Of a DNA stretch of 64,000 nt, positions 51,587 to 60,178 are shown in pieces. The notes beneath the pieces were generated by a model that ran no database searches, had not been told where the DNA came from, and worked only from the letters and a program-made list of their open reading frames with translations. Each line of letters begins with the position of its first letter. Position 1 is the stretch's first letter. The stretch comes from Longimicrobiales bacterium (GTDB taxonomy: Bacteria > Gemmatimonadota > Gemmatimonadetes > Longimicrobiales > RSA9): contig DATHUY010000147.1 of the NCBI GenBank assembly GCA_035461765.1, positions 31,011-95,010 of the forward strand. The letters run 5' to 3'. The position numbers and the translations under genes are program-made.

Positions 51587-54500
51587 CTATTCGTTTCGGT
51601 CGCGTGACAGCGAGCGATAATATTCCTCCACCAGCTTGCGGAATCCCTCGGGGACTTCATCCGTGCCCGAAAGGAACAGCCGCTCGCGTTCCGCACCGAG
51701 CACATCGCGGCGCAGCCCGAACTCGTACTGCTTCAGGTTGTCGACCACCTGCTCCTGCAGCCTGCGCAGATTTTCGCCATCGCCCCAGATCGCGTCGCTG
51801 CCCAGCGCGCGCAGGCCGCGGATCGCTTCATCGAGCTGCGACACGTCACGCCCTTCACGAGCGAGCTGCTGCCGCAGCGCCTGTGCCTCCTCCAGTCGCT
51901 GCCGCACCTCGCCTCGCAGCTGCCGCGCATCGTCACCCGACACGCCGCCGCGCGAACCGATGGCGCCCCGCGCGCCGCCGCCGCCCCCGTTCATCTGGCC
52001 GCCCGGCTGGCCGCCTTGACCACCCTGCTGTCCCTGCTGACCCTGGCCTTGCTGGCCGCCCTGCTGACCCTGGCCCTGTTGGCCCTGCTGGCCCTGCTGG
52101 CCTTGGCCCTGCTGGCCCTGCTGGCCCTGCTGGCCCTGCTGGCCTTGCTGGCCTTGCTGGCCTTGCTGACCTTGACCCTGCTGGCCCTGCTGACCTTCCT
52201 GTCCCTGCTGTCCCTGCTGTTCCGCCGCCTCACGGGTGCGTTCCTGCATCGACTCGAGGCCGCGGGCAAGGCGACGCAGACGGTCGAGCGCCTCCTCGGC
52301 GCGCTGCTCGGGGTTCTCGCCAATCGCGCTGTTCGCCTGTTCCAGCCGCTCGCGCAGTTCCTCGATGTCCTCGCCGATCTGCTGCTCCAGCCTGGGATTG
52401 CCGCCCGCATAGGCGAACTGCCTCGAGTATTCGATATACCGCCTCAACTCATTGTCGCGGATGGAGTTTGCGGCCTCCTGCAGCCGTCTCGAGGCATCCC
52501 TCTGCTCCGAGCGTGAGGCGCCGGCAAGCCGGTCGATCTGACGCTCGAGCTCGGAGACCTCCTGCATCTGCTCCTCCTTCTCCTCGATCAGGCGACGCGC
52601 CTCCTCATTGCGCTCCGCTCCGCTCATGCCCTGCAGCCGGTCCATGCCCTCTGCAATCTCACGCTGCTGGCGCTCGAGCTGCTGTGCGCGCTGCAATGCC
52701 TCCTGCGTCTGCTGCTCCAGTGTCTCGCTCTGGCTCCGCTCCAGCCGGCGCCGCGCCTCCTCCAGCTCGTTCAGCGCCGCGTTCGCGCTGGCCGTGTTGC
52801 CGCTGCGCGCATTTGCAGCGCTCCGCCGCATCTGGTCCGCGGCCTCCTGAAGCCGGCGCGCGACATCGGCCAGGCTCTGCTGCTGCGTCTCACGCGACAG
52901 CCGCTCCAGCTGACGGGCGGCTTCTTCCGTCTCCTCGGCCAGCTGTCGCTGGCTCTGTGCGCCGCCACCGCCGCCCTGCTGGTTCTGCCGCAGCGCGGCC
53001 TGCTGCCGGAGGCGCTCGTTTTCCTGCTCCTGCCGCCGCGCCAGCTCGCGCAGCCGCTCCAGGGCGGCGTCCACCTCGTTCTGGTTCTGCGCCTGCTGCT
53101 GTTCGCCGCGCTGCACGGTCTCGTACTGGTTCTGCAGCTTGTCGCGTTCCAGCTCGAACAGGTCGGCCAGGTCCTCGGCGTTCGGCGCACCGCCGCCACC
53201 ACCGCCGCCTCCGCCCTGCTGCTGCTCGAACGCCACCTGTACCTCACGGAATAGCGCCTCCGCCCGCTGAAGCTGCTGGAGCGCGCGCTGCTCCGCGCCG
53301 AGCGCGTCACGCGTATCCGGCGTGCGCAGGTCCTCGAGGGCCTTCTCCATCTCCGCCGTCGCGAGCGGCAGGATCGCCGCGATCCGGGCGAACATGCTGT
53401 CCTGCGTGATCTGGCGATTGTCCATGCGCGTGCGCAGCGTCGACACCTGCTCGCGCAGCCGGTCCTGCATCAGCGTGATGGTGTTCAGGTGCTCCGCGAA
53501 CTCGCGATCCTGATAGTTCGCGCTGTCGCGGATCAGGTTGAACGTCGCGGTGATGATCTCGCGCTGACGCTGCGACAGCTCGCCGGGCGACTCACCCTGC
53601 TGTCCGCCGCCGCCGCCACCGCCCCCGCCACCCTGCTCGGCCTGCCGGTAATCGCGACCGAACGGACGGATGTTCATGAAGAAGATGTCGCTCGTGACCG
53701 AATTATCCGCAGCGCCGCTGTTGTCCGTCGCACGTGCGAAGTACGACACCAGGTCGCCCGGCTCCAGGTCCAGCTCCTCGAGGTAGAACGTGTGGCCGGC
53801 ACTGGCCTCCGTGAGCGTCCGCGCATTGCTCAGCAGCGGCACCACCTTCTCCTCGCCACCGTTCACGCTGTAGACCAGCTCCAGCCGCGCCACACCGAAG
53901 TCATCCTCCGCGGACGCTTCCACGAACACTTCCTCGACAGTCGTCGGACGCGTGTCGTGGCCGGGCTTCGTGATGCGTACGGCCGGCCCGCGATCGTCGA
54001 CCACGTCGATCAGGTACTCCGGCGACCCGGACACAGTCACACTGTCGGCTGTCGTCAGCTCGATCGTGTAGAAGCCCTCGCCGCCGATCGTGACCACGCC
54101 TTCGAGCACGCCATCGGCGTTTGGCCGCATGCGGATGTTGCGACCGCCGTCCAGCACGAGGCGGCCGGATGCGACGGGCATCGTCGTGGTTGCGCGAATG
54201 GCCACGCGTGTGCCGCGCAGCCCGACAATGTCGCCACCATCCTCCACCACCTCGTCCGGCAGACCGGTGTAATCCGGATAGTCGTACACGAGCTGGATGT
54301 GCTCGACATAGGGCAGGTCAGCGACATCGATGCGATAGAGCGGCGAGCGCACGCCATCGGCCTCGATGTAGTACTCCGTCGGATTGGCGACGTCGAACAG
54401 CAACACCTCGTATTGCGACGGCTCGTCCATGGCGGTGAGCGGGAGGCTCTGGAACACGCTGTCGCCGGCAGTGCGCACCAGGATCTCGACCTGCTGGGCG

Positions 54501-55180
54501 ATGCCGTTCATGCCCGCCCGTGCTTCCCAGCCGAACAGTGTCGCGGTCACGACCTGATCGGATCCGCGCGCGATCGTGACATCTCCCGGCTCCACCTCGA
54601 CGCGGTAAGGGTTGGCGTCGGCGGCCGCACTGAACGGGTTGAGCAGCGTACCCGCGCCGTGACGGAACAGGGGCGGACCGAATCCGGTCAGCCCGATGCC
54701 GAACAGGAGCGTGATGCCGAACGCAGCGGCGAACCGGTGCAGATCGCGCCGGTCCACGGCGCGGCCATCATCGATCTCGCGGCAGCGCTCGATGGCATAC
54801 TCGACCGTGCGCTGCGCCAGCGCGGGCGACACCGCGGCATTGTCCGCATCGAGCGCACTGATCAGCGTGTTCTGTAGCGACGGCTCGTGCTCCTCCAGGT
54901 AGAGCGCCACCTGCTCGTTGGTGACGCGACGCCGGAGCGGCAGGACGATGAATCGCGTGATGAGCGCGAGCACGACGGCGATCGCAATGACGCGGAACGC
55001 GATGACCGATCCGGACGAGAAGTTCAGGCGCTCGAGGCCGTAGGCCGCCACGAGGAAGAGCAGCAGCCCGGCGGCGAGCGTGATCAGCATGCCGCGCAGC
55101 AGCACCTTCATGCGCCAGCGCCTGCGCACCGCGCCGATCACCTCGATCAGGCGTCCGCGTGCCTTGTGCGATCCAGTCAT
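51587..55180 (-). CDS. DUF4175 membrane protein with Gln-rich coiled coil
   Basis: A 1197-residue protein, the largest in the operon. Two N-terminal helices (LLRGMLITLAAGLLLFLVAAYGL and SVIAFRVIAIAVVLALIT) and a third (LHRFAAAFGITLLFGIGLTGF), then an external region with beta-domains, and a long Gln/Glu/Arg-rich coiled coil from about residue 525. The coiled coil is interrupted by a GQQ-rich low-complexity tract (~990-1060) encoded by tandem repeats. The C terminus matches DUF4175. ATG 55180 has GAGGTG upstream; a GTG at 55186 is an alternative. Role unknown; probably a structural scaffold in the envelope. Confidence 0.82.
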   Translation of the reverse strand: MTGSHKARGRLIEVIGAVRRRWRMKVLLRGMLITLAAGLLLFLVAAYGLERLNFSSGSVIAFRVIAIAVVLALITRFIVLPLRRRVTNEQVALYLEEHEPSLQNTLISALDADNAAVSPALAQRTVEYAIERCREIDDGRAVDRRDLHRFAAAFGITLLFGIGLTGFGPPLFRHGAGTLLNPFSAAADANPYRVEVEPGDVTIARGSDQVVTATLFGWEARAGMNGIAQQVEILVRTAGDSVFQSLPLTAMDEPSQYEVLLFDVANPTEYYIEADGVRSPLYRIDVADLPYVEHIQLVYDYPDYTGLPDEVVEDGGDIVGLRGTRVAIRATTTMPVASGRLVLDGGRNIRMRPNADGVLEGVVTIGGEGFYTIELTTADSVTVSGSPEYLIDVVDDRGPAVRITKPGHDTRPTTVEEVFVEASAEDDFGVARLELVYSVNGGEEKVVPLLSNARTLTEASAGHTFYLEELDLEPGDLVSYFARATDNSGAADNSVTSDIFFMNIRPFGRDYRQAEQGGGGGGGGGGQQGESPGELSQRQREIITATFNLIRDSANYQDREFAEHLNTITLMQDRLREQVSTLRTRMDNRQITQDSMFARIAAILPLATAEMEKALEDLRTPDTRDALGAEQRALQQLQRAEALFREVQVAFEQQQGGGGGGGGGAPNAEDLADLFELERDKLQNQYETVQRGEQQQAQNQNEVDAALERLRELARRQEQENERLRQQAALRQNQQGGGGGAQSQRQLAEETEEAARQLERLSRETQQQSLADVARRLQEAADQMRRSAANARSGNTASANAALNELEEARRRLERSQSETLEQQTQEALQRAQQLERQQREIAEGMDRLQGMSGAERNEEARRLIEEKEEQMQEVSELERQIDRLAGASRSEQRDASRRLQEAANSIRDNELRRYIEYSRQFAYAGGNPRLEQQIGEDIEELRERLEQANSAIGENPEQRAEEALDRLRRLARGLESMQERTREAAEQQGQQGQEGQQGQQGQGQQGQQGQQGQQGQQGQQGQQGQGQQGQQGQQGQGQQGGQQGQGQQGQQGGQGGQPGGQMNGGGGGARGAIGSRGGVSGDDARQLRGEVRQRLEEAQALRQQLAREGRDVSQLDEAIRGLRALGSDAIWGDGENLRRLQEQVVDNLKQYEFGLRRDVLGAERERLFLSGTDEVPEGFRKLVEEYYRSLSRDRNE
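51998..52225. repeat. GQQ-encoding tandem repeat inside DUF4175
   Basis: Long run of CTGCTGGCC-type 9-bp units (plus-strand sense) encoding repeats of Gly-Gln-Gln in the minus-strand protein. The units vary slightly, so it is an old but still slippage-prone tract. It stays in frame, so length changes of multiples of 9 bp would alter the linker without breaking the gene. Confidence 0.85.
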
Positions 55181-55187
55181 GTCCACC

Positions 55188-57254
55188 TCACCGTAGTGCG
55201 GGTCGCGCTGCCCGGCGATTGGCGAATACCGCCTCTGCCGCGAGCAGTGCGAATACGACGAACAGCAGGTACCACCACAGCGCCTGCCGCTTCTCCTGTT
55301 CCGCCGGCGCGAGGCCCGCCGCGACGCTCGCTCTCGTGTCCGCAGCGGTGCTCGTCACCGCGGCCACCATTTCCGCCGGGTCCACCATGCTCAGGTCCGA
55401 CTCCGCGACATCCACATTGACGGCGTGCTCGCGCAGCGTGCTGCCTCCCGCGCGTGCCTCACGCACCTCGTAGAAACCCTGCTCGTTCATGGTCAGCAGC
55501 GTGTTCTCGGCCGCGACCTCCACACGGTCGCCGCGCGGCGTGTTCACCACCAGCGGCATGTCCTGCGGGACGGCCACGTCGACGATCTGACCGGCAGTGC
55601 TCCACGGTCGGGCGGGCGTGAACCCGGCCGCGCGCTTCACGATCTGGTGCACCAGCGGCAGGTAGACGGGCTCGAGCGCGAGGTTCGTCCAGTACGAATC
55701 CAGCGTGCTGCCCCACACCAGCGCGCGCCCTTCACCCACCGACCGCTCCACCAGCGCAACGCTGCCATCATCGAAACGCGCAAGAATCGTGGCGCCCGTT
55801 CCGCTCGTGTCCCCTGCGGCACGGGCATCCGCTGCCGGCACGGGCCGGTACCGATAGAAACGCGCTGCACCGAAAGCGCCCGCGCGCGGCGCGCGGAACA
55901 GCTCGAACACGGGATGCGAGTACTCGAGGAACCCGAGCCGCCCGCCGCCATCTTCCACGCGGTCGATCACGCGGTCGGGCGCGCCGCCGCCGATCGTGCG
56001 CGCGGACTCGCTCCAGGCCGACGACGCGGTGCGATCGCCCGTCGCCAGCACGACGCCGCCGCCGGTACGCACCCACTCCACGAGCCGGCGACCTGCATCA
56101 CCCTCGGGCGGCAGCACGTCGTTCAGGACCACGACATCCGCTCGCTCCAGCTCCGCGGCCGTGGGCACCGCTCCGCGTTTTACGGTCACCGAAAACGGCG
56201 GGTCCTCCGCCAGGTCCAGTGCACGACGGAGATAAAGGCTCGCATCCCGCCCCGTCGGCTCCACCACGAGCACGCGGATTCCCGGTGCCGGCTCCAGCAT
56301 GAAATGGAACGTGTTGTCGGCGGCGAGCGCATCATCGCTCGAGCGCACCGTCGCGCGCTGCGCGCGATCCTCGAGTGTCACAGGCTGGAGCTCGACACTC
56401 GTCGTGCCGTTCGCCGGCACTTCGGCCTCCACTGTCTGCAGCGTCCGGTCACCCACGGCGAACGTGACGCCCACGCGCACGCTCTCACCACCGCCGTTCG
56501 CCAGATGTGCGATCGGAGAGACACGCTCCCTGTCGTTTACGCGCGAACGGTTCAGCGTCACGTGCGTGACCGCGATGTTCGCCGCCGCAGCGTCCGTGAT
56601 GTGCACCGGCCGCAGCTCCGCACCGCCGGGCAGCTGGGCTCCCGCCGCGCCATCCCAGCCGGCACGCTGGAAGTCGGATATGAGAATCGCCTCGCGGCGC
56701 GTCAGCTGCGATGAACCGAGAATGCTCTGAGCCAGCTTCAGCGCTGGCGTATACCGCGTCACACCTGAACCGGCGCGCGCGCTGTCCAGTGCGCTGCGCA
56801 GCCGGGCCCTATCCGTCGTGGGTTGCAGGACGGCGCGCGCGGCCCCGTCGAACACGACCAGCGACGCACGATCGTCGGGACCCAGCCCATCGATCGCCGT
56901 CCGTGCGGCTGCCAGCGCGCGGTCCCACCTGTCACCGTACCCCATGCTGTAGGAGGCATCGAGCAGAATCACGACTTCGCGAGCGGCATCCTCCGATGCA
57001 ACAGCGTTCGGGCCGCGGTCCACGAACGGTCGCGCGAACGCACCTACAATGAGAATCAGCGCGAGGCAGCGCAGCGCGAACAGCCACCAGTTACGGATCC
57101 TGCGGCGCTTCACGACGGGCTGCGGGATCCGGCTCAGGAACATGAGCGACGGGAACTCCACGGCATCGTGCCGCTCACGCCGGATGAGATGGATGAGCAG
57201 CGGCACCGCGAGCGCGGCGAGGCCGACGAGGAATGCGGGCGTGAGCAGGTTCAT
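55188..57254 (-). CDS. BatA/vWA-domain membrane protein
   Basis: A 688-residue protein. N-terminal BatA-type segment (LLTPAFLVGLAALAVPLLIHLIRRERHDAVEFPSLMFLSR) with two helices, then a vWA domain with VVILLDASYSMGYG (MIDAS DxSxS), and a C-terminal helix (ALWWYLLFVVFALLAAEAVFANR). The extra central region contains a glutamine amidotransferase-like fold (VVLNDVLPPEGDAGRRLVEWVRTGGGVVLATGD). Starts at ATG 57254, sharing a base with the DUF58 stop (TGATG), and precedes DUF4175 by 7 bp. Confidence 0.85.
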   Translation of the reverse strand: MNLLTPAFLVGLAALAVPLLIHLIRRERHDAVEFPSLMFLSRIPQPVVKRRRIRNWWLFALRCLALILIVGAFARPFVDRGPNAVASEDAAREVVILLDASYSMGYGDRWDRALAAARTAIDGLGPDDRASLVVFDGAARAVLQPTTDRARLRSALDSARAGSGVTRYTPALKLAQSILGSSQLTRREAILISDFQRAGWDGAAGAQLPGGAELRPVHITDAAAANIAVTHVTLNRSRVNDRERVSPIAHLANGGGESVRVGVTFAVGDRTLQTVEAEVPANGTTSVELQPVTLEDRAQRATVRSSDDALAADNTFHFMLEPAPGIRVLVVEPTGRDASLYLRRALDLAEDPPFSVTVKRGAVPTAAELERADVVVLNDVLPPEGDAGRRLVEWVRTGGGVVLATGDRTASSAWSESARTIGGGAPDRVIDRVEDGGGRLGFLEYSHPVFELFRAPRAGAFGAARFYRYRPVPAADARAAGDTSGTGATILARFDDGSVALVERSVGEGRALVWGSTLDSYWTNLALEPVYLPLVHQIVKRAAGFTPARPWSTAGQIVDVAVPQDMPLVVNTPRGDRVEVAAENTLLTMNEQGFYEVREARAGGSTLREHAVNVDVAESDLSMVDPAEMVAAVTSTAADTRASVAAGLAPAEQEKRQALWWYLLFVVFALLAAEAVFANRRAARPALR

Positions 57255-58216
57255 CAGCGCCCTCCTCCCGACCGCGCGGTACCACGCGTCAGCCGCTCGC
57301 GCGCCGCCAGGTAGGCGAACAGCGCGTCATCGAGCGGCGTGGATGTGTCGAACATCGCGTAATCGATCCGCAGCTCCGTCAGCTTCCGCCGGATCGCGCC
57401 GATGTGCTCCTGCATGAGGTTGCGATACCGCTCACGCACGGCCGGCGTGATGACCGGAATGCGCTCGCCCGTCTCGAGATCCTCGAAGCTGGTCGCCTCG
57501 TCCAGCGATACACTGCCCGCCGCACCCTCCAGGTCGATCTCGGTGCGGTCCAGTATGTGGAACACAATGACATCATGACCGCGGTGGCGGAGCATGCCGA
57601 CGGCCGACTGCACCCGGTCGGGGTCCTCGTACAGGTCAGAGATGATCGCGATCAGACCGCGCCGGCGCAGCAGCTCGGTCGCCTTGCGCAGGGAGCTGTC
57701 GAGCGAGCCCGCGCGGTCCGCCTTCACGCGATCGATCGTGTGCAGCACCACGTCCAGGTGCTTCGCGGATGGCGGGACATAATCCACGATCTCACTGTCG
57801 AACGTGAGCAGCCCGACCCGGTCGCGCTGCTCGCGGGAGAAGTATGACAGCGATGCCGCCAGGTACTTCGCGTACTCGAGCTTCCGGATGCCCGCGCCGC
57901 CATACGACATGGACTTCGACACATCGAGCAGCACCGTGAAGTTCGAGTTGGTGTCCGCCTCGTACTCCTTCACGTAGTAGCGGTCCGTCCGCGCGAAGAG
58001 CCGCCAGTCGATACGTCGGATGTCATCGCCCGGGTAGTATGCACGGTGCTCCGCGAAATCGAGCGACATGCCGAGGTACGGTGCGCGATGCAGGCCGTTG
58101 ATGAAACCATCGACGACCGTGCGCGCCAGCAGCTCCAGGTTGTCGATCCGCGACAGAGTCTTCGGATCGATGAACCCGGTGCCCGGGATCGGCTGGACGG
58201 AATGCCGCAGTCTCAC
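57254..58216 (-). CDS. DUF58 protein, MoxR-associated
   Basis: A 320-residue cytoplasmic protein of the DUF58 family, a vWA-like fold used as partner of MoxR ATPases. YYPGDDIRRIDWRLFARTDRYYVKEYEADTNSNFTVLLDVSKSM is the hallmark block, including the MIDAS DxSxS motif. Starts GTG 58216, 1 bp after the MoxR stop, and its stop overlaps the vWA gene start. Confidence 0.92.
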   Translation of the reverse strand: MRLRHSVQPIPGTGFIDPKTLSRIDNLELLARTVVDGFINGLHRAPYLGMSLDFAEHRAYYPGDDIRRIDWRLFARTDRYYVKEYEADTNSNFTVLLDVSKSMSYGGAGIRKLEYAKYLAASLSYFSREQRDRVGLLTFDSEIVDYVPPSAKHLDVVLHTIDRVKADRAGSLDSSLRKATELLRRRGLIAIISDLYEDPDRVQSAVGMLRHRGHDVIVFHILDRTEIDLEGAAGSVSLDEATSFEDLETGERIPVITPAVRERYRNLMQEHIGAIRRKLTELRIDYAMFDTSTPLDDALFAYLAARERLTRGTARSGGGR

Positions 58217-58217
58217 G

Positions 58218-59276
58218 TCACATCCCCGACTTCGGTACCGGAACGGCCTCGAGCAGGCGATCGATGATGCGGTCCGTCGTTACCCGCTCCGACTCCGCGT
58301 GGAAATTGGTCAGGATCCGGTGACGCAGCACCGGATGGGCGAGCGCACGGACATCCTCGAACGATACATGCGTGCGGCCGCGCATGAGCGCGCGCGCCTT
58401 CCCGCCGAGCACCAGATACTGCGCCGCCCGCACGCTCGCGCCGTAGGACACCCACTCCTTCACGAAGTCGGGCGCGCCACCCGGCAGCAGAGTCGCGCCA
58501 TGCTTCTCGGCCGGACGGCTCGCACGCACCAGGTTCACCGCGTAGCGCAGCACCGGCTCCGACACGGGCACCTTGCGCACCAGCCGCTGGAACGCCACCA
58601 GGTCGGCGCCCGTCACGACGTGCTCGAACACGTGATCCTGCACTGCCGTAGTGGAGCGCACCACGTCCATCTCCTCCGTCTCCGGGAGATGCTCGATGAT
58701 GATCTGGAACATGAAGCGGTCCAGCTGCGCTTCCGGCAGCGGGTACGTGCCCTCCAGCTCGATCGGGTTCTGGGTCGCGAAGACGTGGAACGGCTCCTCG
58801 AGGCTGTACGTGCGGCCCTGGATCGTCACGCGATGTTCCTGCATCGCTTCCAGCAGCGCCGCCTGCGTCTTCGGCGGCGTCCGGTTGATCTCATCCGCCA
58901 GCACGATGTTGGCGAAGATAGGGCCGGGCGCGAATACCATCTGGCGGCGCCCCGTCTCCGCATCCTCCTGGATGATGTCCGTGCCCGTGATGTCAGACGG
59001 CATCAGATCCGGCGTGAACTGGATGCGTGAGAATTTCAGGTTCAGCACCTGCGCGAGCGTATGCACCAGGAGTGTCTTCGCGAGGCCGGGCACGCCGATG
59101 AGAAGGGAGTTGCCGCCAACGAACAGCGACATCAACATATGCTCGATCACCTGCTCCTGGCCGATGATCAGCTTGCCCAGCTCCGCCTGGATCCGGTCTG
59201 CACCCTCCTTCATCCGCTCGGCGAGCTGGATGTCATCGTTCTCCTGCAGCCCGGACAGCTCGATTACCGTCGCCAA
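58218..59276 (-). CDS. MoxR family AAA+ ATPase
   Basis: A 352-residue AAA+ ATPase. Walker A GVPGLAKT (61-68), Walker B VLADEINRTPPK, sensor QNPIELEGTYPLPEAQLDRFMF and C-terminal lid PSYGASVRAAQ-like (YGASVRAAQYL). MoxR ATPases remodel or mature vWA-domain partners, here the DUF58 and BatA-like proteins encoded next to it. Starts with TTG preceded by GGGGGAG. Upstream DUF4159 gene ends 17 bp away. Confidence 0.93.
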   Translation of the reverse strand: MATVIELSGLQENDDIQLAERMKEGADRIQAELGKLIIGQEQVIEHMLMSLFVGGNSLLIGVPGLAKTLLVHTLAQVLNLKFSRIQFTPDLMPSDITGTDIIQEDAETGRRQMVFAPGPIFANIVLADEINRTPPKTQAALLEAMQEHRVTIQGRTYSLEEPFHVFATQNPIELEGTYPLPEAQLDRFMFQIIIEHLPETEEMDVVRSTTAVQDHVFEHVVTGADLVAFQRLVRKVPVSEPVLRYAVNLVRASRPAEKHGATLLPGGAPDFVKEWVSYGASVRAAQYLVLGGKARALMRGRTHVSFEDVRALAHPVLRHRILTNFHAESERVTTDRIIDRLLEAVPVPKSGM

Positions 59277-59293
59277 ATGCTCCCCCGTTCCGT

Positions 59294-60178
59294 TCAGTGC
59301 GTCAGCGCGTACATCATGTAGTTGACGCCGAGCTTGTACGCGTCGTTGGACAGGTCCACGGCGTAGAAGCCGCTGGCACTGTATTCCATGTATTCGCCGA
59401 TATCATTGTCGTGATTCATCATCACCAGCTGCCGCTTCGTCGGGTCGTTGTCCTCGAACAGGCCCCAGTACGTCGGGGGATTGCGCCGGTTGCTCTGGTT
59501 GATCGTCAGTGCGCCGAGCTCGATGTCGAAGAACGACTTGAAGATCGGCTCCGCACCCGTCAGCTGGATCGGCCGGAGCTCCGGCAACACCCGGCGCAGC
59601 TGCTCCTCGAGATTCCGTATGTCGTAACCGCCATAGTCATCGAAGATCATGAACCCGCCCTTGAGCAGGTACGCACGCAGACCCGCGACTTCCTCATTGG
59701 TCGGAACCCAGAAGCCGGGCTCGGAAAGCCACAGGACCGGATAGCGGAAGATCTCCGGATCATCGAGCGCGAACACGTTGCCGCCGGTCAGCCCGTCGAA
59801 CGTCCGCGCGAGCGATACCTCGCGCATAATGCTGCTCAGGTTGCGTTCGGCATAGGGCCGGTCGTGATGCCATGGCGGCTCGCGGCTCGCGCGTCGGCCA
59901 AAGCCGCCGCCGCCACGGGTGTCGAAATACACGCGGACGAACGTGAGCCTCCCGTCGTACGGCGCAAGCGGGCAGTCCTGCGGCTCGAAGCAGTACGGGA
60001 CGTAGTCGGCCGGCATGCCACGCTGCTGCGCCGACGCGATCACGGCCGTGAGCGCCAGCGCACCGAACGCCAGTGCCGGTGCGACCCGCACGAGTGCGCC
60101 GGGCTTCGCACGCCGGGCCAGGCGTCCGAACGGCAGTCGCGTCAGGTGGAGTTCGAGCGTTAGCCACACTCGCATCAT
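59294..60178 (-). CDS. DUF4159 protein
   Basis: A 294-residue exported protein; one N-terminal hydrophobic segment (ALVRVAPALAFGALALTAVIASAQQ). LTFVRVYFDTRGGGGFG, ALDDPEIFRYPVLWLSEPGFWVPTNEEVAGLRAYLLKGGFMIFDDY and the D-N-D-I-G-E-Y-M-E tail (MNHDNDIGEYMEYS) are the DUF4159 blocks, a fold related to amidotransferase-type Rossmann domains. Function unknown. Coupled to the upstream gene by a 4-bp overlap. Confidence 0.88.
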   Translation of the reverse strand: MMRVWLTLELHLTRLPFGRLARRAKPGALVRVAPALAFGALALTAVIASAQQRGMPADYVPYCFEPQDCPLAPYDGRLTFVRVYFDTRGGGGFGRRASREPPWHHDRPYAERNLSSIMREVSLARTFDGLTGGNVFALDDPEIFRYPVLWLSEPGFWVPTNEEVAGLRAYLLKGGFMIFDDYGGYDIRNLEEQLRRVLPELRPIQLTGAEPIFKSFFDIELGALTINQSNRRNPPTYWGLFEDNDPTKRQLVMMNHDNDIGEYMEYSASGFYAVDLSNDAYKLGVNYMMYALTH

